Shown here: positions 5,414 to 12,579 of the stretch, piece by piece
How the letters are laid out: each line of letters begins with the position of its first letter
Numbering within the stretch: the first letter of the stretch is position 1
NCBI GenBank assembly: GCA_018609825.1
Contig: JAHEOA010000085.1
Span: forward strand, 1 to 14,898
Reading direction: 5' to 3'
Origin: Candidatus Bipolaricaulota bacterium
GTDB lineage: Bacteria; Bipolaricaulota; Bipolaricaulia; RBG-16-55-9
DNA length: 14,898 bases
Translations under genes and position numbers: made by a program
The notes under the pieces: model-generated
Database searches by the model: none
What the model was told of the DNA's origin: nothing
Seen by the model: the letters and a program-made list of their open reading frames with translations, nothing else

Positions 5414-6469
5414 ATGGAGACGACCGACCTGTTGCAATCCCTTTCCGACGCCTTCGGGCCACCGGGCTTCGAGGACGACGTGCGCGACGCGCTGCGCGAG
5501 ATCGTCGAGCCGCTCGCGGACGAGATCCGCGTCGACGCCCTGGGCAACCTGATCGCCACGCGCCACGGCCGGGGCGAGCGGGTGCTCATGCTCGACGCGC
5601 ACATGGACGAGATCGGCCTCATGGTCAGCTACATCGAGGAGACGGGGTTCCTGCGCTTCGCCACGCTCGGCGGCTGGGACGCGCGCGTGATCCCCTCGCA
5701 CGGCGTCACGATCCAGACGGACAGCGGCGAGTCCGTCCACGGCGTCGTCGGCACGCCGCCGCCCCATATCCTGAGCGCCGAAGATCGCAAGAAGCCCTTC
5801 GACCTCGAGGAGTTATTCATCGATGTCGGCGCGAATTCTCGCGACGACGTTGAGCAGATGGGCATTCGCACGGGCTCGCCCGCCGTGATCCACTATCCGT
5901 TTCGGAGGATGAGCCATCCCTTCGTCACGGGGAAAGCCCTTGACGACCGCGCGGGTTGCACGGTGCTGGTCAGGACGCTGCAAGCCCTCCAGGACGAGAC
6001 ACTGGACGTCACGCTCGTCGCCAATTTTGCGGCCTTCGAGGAAGTCGGGCTGCGCGGCGCTCGCACGGCAGCCTTCTCGATCGAGCCTGATGTGGCGTTG
6101 GCTCTGGAAGGGACCGTAGCCGCCGACGTCCCCGGCATCGAGGATGCCCGCGTGCCGACCCGCCTCGGCCAGGGGCCGGCCTTGACCGTTGCCGATCGCT
6201 CGCTCATCGCGAGCCCCCGTCTGCTGCGTTTCACCCAGGATGTCGCCAGTGACGAGGGGATTCCGTGTCAGTTGAAGACGCCGCCATCAGGAAGCACCGA
6301 CGCGGCGGCGATCCAACAGAGCCGCGGCGGCGTATTGGCTGGGGTGATCTCGGTGCCTTGCCGATACATCCACTCGCCCTTCAGCATCCTCAATCTGGAG
6401 GATCTGGAGAACGCGGCGCTGTTGACGTCCGCGTTCGCGCGACGCGTGCACGAGCTCCGTAATGCGTGA
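5414..6469 (+). CDS. M42-family metal-dependent aminopeptidase
   Basis: M42 enzymes are two-metal aminopeptidases that form large dodecameric shells (TET type) and degrade peptides released by proteases; the family has also been annotated as endoglucanase or deblocking aminopeptidase. The 351-aa product keeps all active-site elements: LDAHMDEIGLM with ligand His63 and catalytic Asp65, GKALDDRAG with the bridging Asp (177 or 178), AAFEEVGLRGA with the Glu209-Glu210 pair, LEGTVAADVPG with Glu232 in the metal-ligand position, SGSTDA, and YIHSP with His320. Length is typical. GAGGAG precedes the start at good spacing. The HD-domain gene begins 33 bp after its stop codon. Peptide specificity cannot be read from sequence. 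Confidence 0.95.
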   Translation: METTDLLQSLSDAFGPPGFEDDVRDALREIVEPLADEIRVDALGNLIATRHGRGERVLMLDAHMDEIGLMVSYIEETGFLRFATLGGWDARVIPSHGVTIQTDSGESVHGVVGTPPPHILSAEDRKKPFDLEELFIDVGANSRDDVEQMGIRTGSPAVIHYPFRRMSHPFVTGKALDDRAGCTVLVRTLQALQDETLDVTLVANFAAFEEVGLRGARTAAFSIEPDVALALEGTVAADVPGIEDARVPTRLGQGPALTVADRSLIASPRLLRFTQDVASDEGIPCQLKTPPSGSTDAAAIQQSRGGVLAGVISVPCRYIHSPFSILNLEDLENAALLTSAFARRVHELRNA

Positions 6470-6488
6470 TCAGGCTCGGCGTGCGTGC

Positions 6489-6494
6489 TACCAT
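6489..6494 (+). promoter_or_regulatory. Possible -10 element just before the HD-domain gene
   Basis: TACCAT lies eight bases before ATG 6503, in the gap after the peptidase stop codon. No clear -35 and no ribosome site are seen. The gene could be near-leaderless or be read through from the peptidase. Confidence 0.3.
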
Positions 6495-6502
6495 GGCCGA
6501 TC

Positions 6503-7069
6503 ATGACCGACACTCGCGACCGTGTCGTCGACTTCCTGTTTGAGGCGGGCATGCTGGCCCGCGTGCCGCGGTCGGGGTTCGCGTACCTCGGCAGCGGCGA
6601 GCAGAGCGTCGCCGAGCACTCGCTGCGCATGACGCAGACCGCCTACGTTCTGGCCCATCTGGATGGGAACGTCGACACTGAGCGTCTGCTGGCGATGTGC
6701 CTCTTCCACGATCTGCCCGAGACCCGCGTTTCGGATCACAACAACGTCACCAAGCGCTACAACGTGCCCGATGAGTCGAGTGCAGTCACTGACCAAACCC
6801 ACAGCCTGCCCTTTGGCGCACACGTCGCCGGCCTCATTGAGGAGTTCGAGGCCGGCGAGACCCGCGAGGCGCAGATCGCTCGCGACGCCGACCAGCTGGA
6901 GATGATCCTCGAACTGAAGCGGCTTGCCGACATCGGCAACCCCAACGCCGCCAAGTGGATGCCGTTCGTGGTCGAGCGCCTGGGGAGCGAGACGGCGCGG
7001 GAACTGGCCGAAACGATTCGCGATCGGGACTCGGACGCCTGGTGGTGGGTCGACCAGATCGTCCGTTGA
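6503..7069 (+). CDS. HD-domain phosphohydrolase, YfbR/HDDC2-like (5'-deoxynucleotidase type)
   Basis: The 188-aa protein has the metal-binding pattern of the HD superfamily: SVAEHSLRM (first His), CLFHDLPETR (His-Asp plus the Glu typical of YfbR/HDDC2 proteins), SDHNNVTKRY, and the distal RDADQLEMI Asp. Members of this subgroup remove phosphate from deoxynucleoside 5'-monophosphates and so trim nucleotide pools; that activity is inferred from family. ATG 6503 (MTDTRDRVVDFLFEAG) is chosen because it gives the usual N-terminus; it has no ribosome site, and an upstream GTG adds only a few unlikely residues. The TrmH-type gene begins 11 bases after the stop codon, so the two are probably co-transcribed. 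Confidence 0.9.
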   Translation: MTDTRDRVVDFLFEAGMLARVPRSGFAYLGSGEQSVAEHSLRMTQTAYVLAHLDGNVDTERLLAMCLFHDLPETRVSDHNNVTKRYNVPDESSAVTDQTHSLPFGAHVAGLIEEFEAGETREAQIARDADQLEMILELKRLADIGNPNAAKWMPFVVERLGSETARELAETIRDRDSDAWWWVDQIVR

Positions 7070-7079
7070 GGCGACAGGC

Positions 7080-7676
7080 ATGGTGACCGAACGCCGCCGC
7101 GCCAAGATCGCCGACGTGGCGTCCAAGCGCCAGCGCGGCGTGGTCGTCTTCGAGGACATCGCCGACCCGCACAACGCGGCGGCGGTGCTGCGCACGAGCG
7201 AGGCGCTCGGCTTCCACAAGGTCTGTTATGTGTTCCAGGTCAACGAGCCGTTCGATCCGAGGCGCGTGGGGAAGGAGTCCTCGGGATCGGCCAACAAGTG
7301 GCTCGATTTCTCCGTTTACCATTCGACGAAGGCTTGCCTCGCCGATCTGACGGATGAGGGCTATGAGACCATCGCGACGGTGGCCGACGGCGATGCCGAG
7401 TCGATCTTCCAAGCCGACCTGATGACCGCCGAGATCGCGCTGCTGTTCGGGAACGAGCATCGCGGACTGTCTGAAGAAGCCGTCGAGATGGCCGATCGGC
7501 TTGTGACCATCCCGTTGGTCGGCATGGTTCGCAGCCTCAATCTCTCCGTGGCCGCGGCGATCTGCCTCTACGAGATCACGCGCCAGCGCGATCACCAGGG
7601 GATCGAGGCCTTCCGCTTGCCCTCTGCCGAGCGCGAACGGCTGATGGCGTCGCTCTTGGACCGAGCGTCCGACTGA
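7080..7676 (+). CDS. trmH: SpoU/TrmH-family tRNA 2'-O-ribose methyltransferase
   Basis: SPOUT enzymes of this type use SAM to methylate the ribose 2'-OH of RNA; TrmH proper acts on G18 in the tRNA D-loop. The 198-aa product carries motif 1 (DPHNAAAVLRTSEALGF, with the catalytic Arg38), motif 2 (ALLFGNEHRGLS) and motif 3 (IPLVGMVRSLNLSVAAAICLYE), which build the SAM-binding knot. The close match of motif 3 to TrmH rather than RlmB or TrmL favours tRNA Gm18, but this stays an inference. ATG 7080 is preceded by TGAGG, which overlaps the stop codon of the HD gene at good spacing, pointing to translational coupling. A longer frame upstream overlaps the HD gene and is rejected. Confidence 0.9.
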   Translation: MVTERRRAKIADVASKRQRGVVVFEDIADPHNAAAVLRTSEALGFHKVCYVFQVNEPFDPRRVGKESSGSANKWLDFSVYHSTKACLADLTDEGYETIATVADGDAESIFQADLMTAEIALLFGNEHRGLSEEAVEMADRLVTIPLVGMVRSLNLSVAAAICLYEITRQRDHQGIEAFRLPSAERERLMASLLDRASD

Positions 7677-7685
7677 GTGAGTCGG
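7669..7685. terminator. Small hairpin at the end of trmH
   Basis: CCGACT (7669-7674) pairs with AGTCGG (7680-7685) around GAGTG, starting within the trmH stop region. Six base pairs and no T-run make this a weak terminator candidate for the 67-bp gap between convergent trmH and the DUF2892 gene. Confidence 0.3.
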
Positions 7686-7743
7686 CCTGTGTCCGATCGC
7701 TTGTGCGTCTTGGATGGTTGCCGAGCGGGCCTCGAGAGGTCAG

Positions 7744-7962
7744 CTAAAACGGCGTCTTCACGCCCATCGCCCGAATCGCACACCAGCCGACGAGCCCCTC
7801 AAAGACGGCAAACGCGCCGCCCAGGGCCAACGCCGCTCGCAGCAGATGGACCGCCCAGTGGGCTTCGGGCGCGAGCGCAAGCCAGACGGCAACGATCAGC
7901 ACCAACAGCGCTCCCGCGAGAGCTCGGATGCGACGGCCCCGCTTGTCGATGTTGCAGGTCAT
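7744..7962 (-). CDS. DUF2892-family small membrane protein (YgaP-like membrane domain)
   Basis: The 72-aa product begins MTCNIDKRGRRIRALAGALLVLI and ends LGGAFAVFEGLVGWCAIRAMGVKTPF. This is the full pattern of DUF2892: an N-terminal N-x-x-x-x-x-R-x-x-R motif, two membrane segments (about 13-30 and 39-56), a GWC in the second loop, and a terminal G-x-K-T-P. In other bacteria the domain occurs alone or fused to rhodaneses (as in YgaP), and no transport function has been shown. Its ATG overlaps the livF stop codon as ATGA, and GAGGTGA lies six bases upstream inside livF, so it is the translationally coupled last gene of the liv operon. What it does there is unknown. Cys3 and the Cys of GWC are the only cysteines. 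Confidence 0.88.
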   Translation of the reverse strand: MTCNIDKRGRRIRALAGALLVLIVAVWLALAPEAHWAVHLLRAALALGGAFAVFEGLVGWCAIRAMGVKTPF

Positions 7963-8684
7963 GATAGCTCACCTCGCTCGGATTGTACGCGGGCGGTCAG
8001 ATAGCCTTCCAATGTGGCCCGGTCGGCGTCGTCGGCTGAACCGGACCCGATGATCCGGCCCTTGTCCATGACGTAGAGTCGGTCGCAGAGCGCCAAGGCC
8101 GTATCCAGGCGCTGTTCAGCCAGCAGCACGCCGGCGCCGCGCTCGGCCAACGCACGCACGTGCTCCTCCACGCGGCGGACGAGCTGGGGCATCAGGCCCT
8201 CCGTCGGCTCGTCCATCAACACGACCCGAGGATCGGCGAGGAACGCGCGCGCGATCGCGAGCATCTGCTGTTCGCCGCCCGACAGCGTCGACGCCGACTG
8301 ACCCAGTCGCTGCCAAAGCGCGGGAAACGTCGCCAGCGTGGCTTCCCAGCGCTCGTCCAGAACGCGTGATGGTTGCCAAGCGATGCGAAGGTTGTCGCGG
8401 ACGCTCAGTTCGGGGAAGGTGCGCCCGTCCTGGGGTACGTAGCCCATCCCCCAGCGCGGGATCTCATGGGGCGCGCACGCTCGAAGATCGACGCCATCGA
8501 GAGAGATCGCACCGTTGTGGACGTCGGCCAGGCCCATGACGGCCTTGAGCGTCGTCGTCTTGCCCACGCCGTTGCGCCCGATCAGGCCGACGATCTCGCC
8601 GGCCTTGACATCGATAGACACCTCATGGACCACCCGAATGCGCCCGTAGCCGGCCGTGACGTCCCTAAGCGCCAGCATGCTCAT
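7959..8684 (-). CDS. livF: Branched-chain amino acid-type ABC transporter ATPase, LivF-like
   Basis: This is one of the two cytoplasmic ATPases that drive the importer. It shows Walker A GRNGVGKTT, the Q-loop region GYVPQDGRTFPELSV, ABC signature LSGGEQQML, Walker B VVLMDEPTEGL, and the Gln-containing H-loop position LLAEQRLDTAL typical of LivF rather than LivG. ATG 8684 (MSMLALRDVTAGYG) gives 241 aa and overlaps the livG 3' end by 20 bp; ATG 8678 is also possible, and an upstream ATG at 8717 would extend deeper into livG without improving the match. The stop codon overlaps the DUF2892 start (ATGA). Confidence 0.94.
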   Translation of the reverse strand: MSMLALRDVTAGYGRIRVVHEVSIDVKAGEIVGLIGRNGVGKTTTLKAVMGLADVHNGAISLDGVDLRACAPHEIPRWGMGYVPQDGRTFPELSVRDNLRIAWQPSRVLDERWEATLATFPALWQRLGQSASTLSGGEQQMLAIARAFLADPRVVLMDEPTEGLMPQLVRRVEEHVRALAERGAGVLLAEQRLDTALALCDRLYVMDKGRIIGSGSADDADRATLEGYLTARVQSERGELS

Positions 8685-9402
8685 CGCGCCCCAGATAGAC
8701 GGCCTGTACGTCGACATCGTCCGCGATGGCGGCGGGATCGCCGTCCGCCAGCACCTGGCCTTGATGGAGAACCGTGATGCGATCGGCCAGTTGGAAGACG
8801 ACGTCCATGTCGTGCTCGACGATCAGCAGCGTCACGCCCTCCAGCTGCTGCAGGCGCTCCATGAGCGAGGTGGCCTCGTGCGCCGTGAGCCCGGCCATGG
8901 GCTCGTCCAGCATCAGGACGCGCGGCTCCATCGCCAGGGCCATCTCCAGGGCCAGCCGCCGACGTTCGCCGTGGGCGAGCGCCCGTGCTGACGCCGTGCG
9001 CCGATCGGCAAACCCCGATCGCCGGAGGATCGTCTCCCTACGCTCAACCCACGCGTCGGGCCGCCGGAGCGCGAGTCGACCGCGACCGAGCGCGGCGTCC
9101 AGATGGGCTTCGACGCTCAGCGCGGGGAAGAGCGCGCTCGTCTGGAACGTGCGCACGAGTCCTGCCCGGGCTCGCTGGGCCATGGGCCAGCGCGTGATCT
9201 CGGCCTCGTCGAAGCGGATCACCCCGGAGGTGGGCCGGGTGCGTCCGGACAGCGCGTTGACCAACGTCGTCTTGCCTGCGCCGTTCGGGCCGATCACCGC
9301 CCGGATTTCCCCAGCGGCCATCGTGAGATTGACGCCGTCGAGCGCTTGGAACGCGCCGAAGCGCTGGCCCAAGTCGGTCGCGCGAAGCCGGGCCTCCGTC
9401 AT
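8665..9402 (-). CDS. livG: Branched-chain amino acid-type ABC transporter ATPase, LivG-like
   Basis: The 245-aa product is the second ATPase of the importer. Walker A is GPNGAGKTT, the Q-loop RTFQTSALFPALSV matches the LivG pattern, the signature reads LAHGERRRL instead of LSYGQQRRL (a tolerated variation of this subgroup), Walker B is VLMLDEPMAGL and the switch His is in IVEHDMDVV. The start ATG 9402 overlaps the livM stop codon as ATGA, a strong sign of coupled translation. A longer open frame upstream is only the shadow of livM. Confidence 0.94.
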   Translation of the reverse strand: MTEARLRATDLGQRFGAFQALDGVNLTMAAGEIRAVIGPNGAGKTTLVNALSGRTRPTSGVIRFDEAEITRWPMAQRARAGLVRTFQTSALFPALSVEAHLDAALGRGRLALRRPDAWVERRETILRRSGFADRRTASARALAHGERRRLALEMALAMEPRVLMLDEPMAGLTAHEATSLMERLQQLEGVTLLIVEHDMDVVFQLADRITVLHQGQVLADGDPAAIADDVDVQAVYLGRDEHAGA

Positions 9403-10334
9403 GACGAGCTCCGGCGCAGCCATCCGACCAGCCCGCCCGGCAGATAGCGAATGACGATCAACAGCACGACCCCGATGAGAATGGGATAGCCGTTGGCCCA
9501 GACGCCGCTGAGCGCTTCGCGGATGGCCACCAACGCGCCCGTCCCGACGAGCGGCCCGATCAGCGTCCCCGCGCCGCCGAAAAGCGTCCAGATGAGCGCG
9601 TCGGCGGAGACGAGCCAGTGGAACAAGCCCGTGGACACGTAACAGTTGGTGAGCGCGTGGAGCCCGCCGGCCAAGGCCGCACCCGCCCCCGAAATGGTGA
9701 ACGCCAGCCACTTGAGCCGTGTCGGGTCGTAGCCGAGCGCGGCCGCTTGGGCCTCGTTCTCGCGGGTCGCGCGCAGGGCCGTGCCGAGCGGGCTGCGAAC
9801 CAGGGCATAGAGGCCCAGCACGCTCACGGCGACGACGCCGAGGATCAACAGATACGCCGGGCCGGGCACGGCGCAGCCGGCGCGCCAGTCGCCGATGGCC
9901 AGCGGCATCGCGGGCAACGTCAGGCCGTCGTCTCCGCCCGTGATGCCCGCTTGGTTTTGGGCCAACAGATAGGCGATCAGCGCGGACAGCGCCGTCAGGA
10001 TGATGACGCCGTGGCGGCCCGTTCGGACGGCCACCACCCCGATGACGCCCGCCACGGCCGTGCCCAGGCCGAGCGCCACGCCGAGCGGCAGCGCGATGGC
10101 GGGCCCCTGCGCGAGCACGAGCCAAGTGGCGCCGTAGGCGCCCAAGCCGAAGTAGACCGAATGCCCGAGGCTGAGCACGCCGACGTAGCCGAACAGCAGG
10201 TCGAAGCTGGCGGCGAACAGGCCCCAGACGAGGACGCGCATGACCAGCCCCACGACGTAGCTGTCGACGGCCCAAGGCACAACGGCCAAGAGCGCCAATA
10301 TGACGATCATGAGGAGCTTAAGCGTCGCGCTCAT
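9399..10334 (-). CDS. livM: Branched-chain amino acid-type ABC transporter permease, LivM-like
   Basis: The 311-aa integral membrane protein has eight or more hydrophobic segments across its length. It carries the family hallmark DLLFGYVGVLSLGHSVYFGLGAY near the N-terminus and the cytoplasmic coupling loop ALGYDPTRLKWLAFTISGAGAALAGGLHA, which contacts the ATPases. LivM pairs with LivH to form the channel in the cytoplasmic membrane. The start ATG 10334 lies 17 bp inside the end of livH, and the stop codon overlaps livG by 4 bp. Substrate cannot be told from the permease; this transporter class carries branched-chain amino acids, other amino acids, amides or urea. Confidence 0.94.
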   Translation of the reverse strand: MSATLKLLMIVILALLAVVPWAVDSYVVGLVMRVLVWGLFAASFDLLFGYVGVLSLGHSVYFGLGAYGATWLVLAQGPAIALPLGVALGLGTAVAGVIGVVAVRTGRHGVIILTALSALIAYLLAQNQAGITGGDDGLTLPAMPLAIGDWRAGCAVPGPAYLLILGVVAVSVLGLYALVRSPLGTALRATRENEAQAAALGYDPTRLKWLAFTISGAGAALAGGLHALTNCYVSTGLFHWLVSADALIWTLFGGAGTLIGPLVGTGALVAIREALSGVWANGYPILIGVVLLIVIRYLPGGLVGWLRRSSS

Positions 10335-11199
10335 GGCCGAACAGTCCTTCGGGGCGCAGCACCAGGATGGACGCCATCAGCGCGAGCGCCAGCGCGCGGG
10401 CCAGCACGGGGTCGGTCCAGACGCTCAACAGCCCCTCGCTCATGCGATACAGGAACGCGGCGATCACGGCGCCGCTCAGGCTGCCGAGCCCGCCGACGAT
10501 CACGACGGTGAAGGAGTCGATCAGCACGTCGAGCCCCATGTGGGCATGCACGGTCACGATCGGGGCGGTCAGGACGCCGGCCAGCGCGGCCAGGGCGGAG
10601 CCGAGCCCGAACGCCAGTCCGTAGACGCGCGGAACGGGCACGCCCAACGACAGCGCCAGCTCGCGATTCTGTCGGACCGCGCGCGTCCAGAGCCCGAAGC
10701 GCGTGCGCCGCAGCGCCATTCCGACGATGAGCATCGCGGCCAGCGCCACGGCCGCGACGAGCAGGCGATAGACCGGATAGCGCAGCCCGAAGACGGGCAC
10801 GCTGCCGGCGACGGGCGAGGCGATCGTGCGCACGCTCGGGATGAGCTCCTGGACGGTCTGCTCCAGGATCAGCATGAGGCCGAACGTGGCGATGATCGTC
10901 AGAATGGGCCGATCGATGATCGGTCGCAGGGAGACGCGCTCGATGAGCCACGCCGCCGCGCCCACCAACAACGGCGCCCCGAGCAGAACCAGCAGAAAGA
11001 CCAGCGGATGGGGGAGATCGAGGGGCGCGGCGAGCTGGACAAGCGCCCAGGCGACGACGGCGCCAAGCATGTAGAACGTGCCGTGAGCGACGTTGATGAC
11101 CCGCAGCACGCCGTAGACCAGATTGAGCCCCAGCGCGATCAGCGCCACGACCCAGCTCCAGACGAACGCGTTCAGCAGCTGGAACAGGATCAACGACAT
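10318..11199 (-). CDS. livH: Branched-chain amino acid-type ABC transporter permease, LivH-like
   Basis: The 293-aa membrane protein is the first permease of the importer. Family features are LNLVYGVLRVINVAHGTFYMLGA near the N-terminus, FGLWTRAVRQNRELALSLGVPVPRVYGLAFGLGSALAALAGVL (the coupling loop followed by a membrane segment) and FTVVIVGGLGSLSGAVIAAF close to the C-terminus. About eight membrane spans are visible. ATG 11199 has only a poor GAG-type ribosome site, so translation may depend on readthrough from the binding-protein gene, whose stop is 41 bp upstream. The C-terminal GHERDA overlaps the start of livM. Confidence 0.94.
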   Translation of the reverse strand: MSLILFQLLNAFVWSWVVALIALGLNLVYGVLRVINVAHGTFYMLGAVVAWALVQLAAPLDLPHPLVFLLVLLGAPLLVGAAAWLIERVSLRPIIDRPILTIIATFGLMLILEQTVQELIPSVRTIASPVAGSVPVFGLRYPVYRLLVAAVALAAMLIVGMALRRTRFGLWTRAVRQNRELALSLGVPVPRVYGLAFGLGSALAALAGVLTAPIVTVHAHMGLDVLIDSFTVVIVGGLGSLSGAVIAAFLYRMSEGLLSVWTDPVLARALALALMASILVLRPEGLFGHERDA

Positions 11200-11240
11200 C
11201 TCAGCGATCGCTCGCTTCGGCGAAGGCGGCTAGGGGCGAA

Positions 11241-12482
11241 TCAAGGCGTCCGGTAGTCAACGGTCGCCGGGTAGACCGAGCGTTGCCGGGCGAAGCGTTC
11301 CTCGACCTCCAAGCCATCGGGGCCGAGCCGCTCGATGTAGTGGTCGTGGAAGCCCTGGTGATCCGCGGCGCGCACGCTCAGATCGCCCTGGAAGAAGTCG
11401 GCGCCGGCCTCGACCTCGGCGCCCTCGAGGAAGCGGATCAAGTCGGCGTTGTCCCGGGCGTCCCGCCAACCCGTGGCTTCAATGGCCCGCTTGAGCAGAT
11501 GGAGGATCGCCCAGCCGTACCAATAGTGTGAGCCCGTGATGACCCGGCCCGACCCGATCTCGCGGCCATCGGCATCCACGCCGACCGCCTCGCGGAACGA
11601 CGCGTCAAAGGGCCGAATCCCCTCAGGCACTTGATCCAGGCGTCGAGGATGGTTGGAGATGAAGACGCTGTCCGCCAGCGAGGGCAGGCCTGTCAGGTCG
11701 ATCCCCTCGACGGTGCCGATGACCCCGAAGACGGTTCGCCCCCGCGTGACGCCGAGGTCATCGGCGGTCTGGAGAAAGCGCAGCGCCCCCGTGCCGGGGA
11801 AGACGTGGAAGAGCACGTCGGTCTCCGGCGGCACTTGGCTCAAGAACGGAACAAAGTCGGATGCGCCCAACGGGACCGTGATCGTCCGAAGGACCTCGCC
11901 GCCGACGTTTTCCAATAGGGGCGGCCAGGCGCTCGCGTGGCTCTCGCCGAAGGAGTACTCCGCGACGACGATCGTCCAGCGCGACCCCAGGTTTTCGACG
12001 GCCCAGGCGTGGGCGACCTGAGCGTGGGACATGACGGAGTGGTTGACGCGAAAGACATGCGCATTGCCGGACTCGCCCGTGATCTCGGTCGCCTCGCCCA
12101 TGGGGAAGTAGACGACGTCCAGCTCGGGAGCCAGCGGCAGGCTGGCGACGCTGACGCCGGAGTGCTGCGAGCCGACGATCAGATCCGCGCCGGACTCGGC
12201 CATCTTGACCATTCGGTCGCGGCCTTGGCCGGCGTCCGTAGCCGTGTCCTCGCGCAGGCGCCGGACCTCTCGCCCGTCGATGCCGCCCTCGTCGTTGATC
12301 CTATCCACCGCCGCTTGGGCGACCACGTCGTGCCAGTAGCCGTACTCGGGCAAGGCTCCCGTCAGATCGACTTGATGCCCCACTGTGATGGGCTGTTGTC
12401 CATGGATGAGCTTCTGCGGAAACGTGGCGAGCGCGACGCTGGCCAGCGTCGTCTGGATGAACCGGCGTCGGGTCCAGGTCAT
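11241..12482 (-). CDS. Tat-exported substrate-binding protein of a branched-chain amino acid-type ABC transporter
   Basis: The 413-aa protein begins MTWTRRRFIQTTLASVALATF, a twin-arginine signal with the RRxF core and a hydrophobic stretch, so it is probably exported folded and acts outside the membrane. The mature part starts ITVGHQVDLTGALPEYG, typical of the type I periplasmic-binding fold (Peripla_BP_6), followed by AAVDRINDEGGIDGREVRRL, ADLIVGSQHSGVSVASLPLAPELDVVYF, and GSHYWYGWAILHLLKRAIEATGW near the C-terminus. It lacks features that would assign leucine, urea or amide specificity. ATG 12482 is chosen because AGAGGTG lies seven bases upstream; the longer frame runs into the divergent promoter region. 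As first gene of the operon it should be the most highly expressed. Confidence 0.92.
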   Translation of the reverse strand: MTWTRRRFIQTTLASVALATFPQKLIHGQQPITVGHQVDLTGALPEYGYWHDVVAQAAVDRINDEGGIDGREVRRLREDTATDAGQGRDRMVKMAESGADLIVGSQHSGVSVASLPLAPELDVVYFPMGEATEITGESGNAHVFRVNHSVMSHAQVAHAWAVENLGSRWTIVVAEYSFGESHASAWPPLLENVGGEVLRTITVPLGASDFVPFLSQVPPETDVLFHVFPGTGALRFLQTADDLGVTRGRTVFGVIGTVEGIDLTGLPSLADSVFISNHPRRLDQVPEGIRPFDASFREAVGVDADGREIGSGRVITGSHYWYGWAILHLLKRAIEATGWRDARDNADLIRFLEGAEVEAGADFFQGDLSVRAADHQGFHDHYIERLGPDGLEVEERFARQRSVYPATVDYRTP

Positions 12483-12489
12483 GGCATCA

Positions 12490-12529
12490 CACCTCTCGGC
12501 GAGAGAATACAGTAGATCGATGTATACCA
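12490..12529 (-). promoter_or_regulatory. Leader and probable promoter of the liv operon
   Basis: Minus-strand TGGTATACA (12529-12521) fits an extended -10 element. A second, weaker pair TTGTGG/TATTCT with a 17-bp spacer ends at 12504. Downstream, CTCTC (12505-12501 on the minus strand) can pair with GAGAG (12497-12493) around GCC, and the second arm is part of the ribosome site AGAGGTG. If transcription starts at the upstream site, this small hairpin would cover the ribosome site. The exact promoter is undecided. Confidence 0.35.
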
Positions 12530-12540
12530 CAACCGCGGGC

Positions 12541-12569
12541 TTGCACCGCCCATTCTCAAGCCCTTTAAT
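12541..12569 (+). promoter_or_regulatory. prfA promoter, near-leaderless
   Basis: TTGCAC (12541-12546) and TTTAAT (12564-12569) are 17 bp apart. The -10 ends ten bases before ATG 12580, so a leader of only a few bases is expected, and no ribosome site is visible. The box pair is divergent from the liv operon promoter within a 97-bp intergenic region. Confidence 0.55.
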
Positions 12570-12579
12570 GGGAAACGCC

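Noticed and set aside
7712..7760. tRNA-Ser-like start, GGTTGCCGAGCGGG
   Set aside because: The stretch resembles the D-arm region of a class II tRNA, but no anticodon stem, T-arm or matching acceptor follows; the sequence runs into the DUF2892 coding region.
10300..11256. Long plus-strand open frame opposite livH
   Set aside because: It is very rich in Arg, Gln, His and Asp, has no recognisable domain and mirrors the codon use of livH on the other strand: a high-GC shadow frame.
11241..12482. Urea transporter UrtA or an amide-binding protein as the specific function
   Set aside because: The general fold and operon fit, but no urtDE-type markers, urease genes or amidase genes are nearby and no specificity residues are recognisable, so only the broad class is called.
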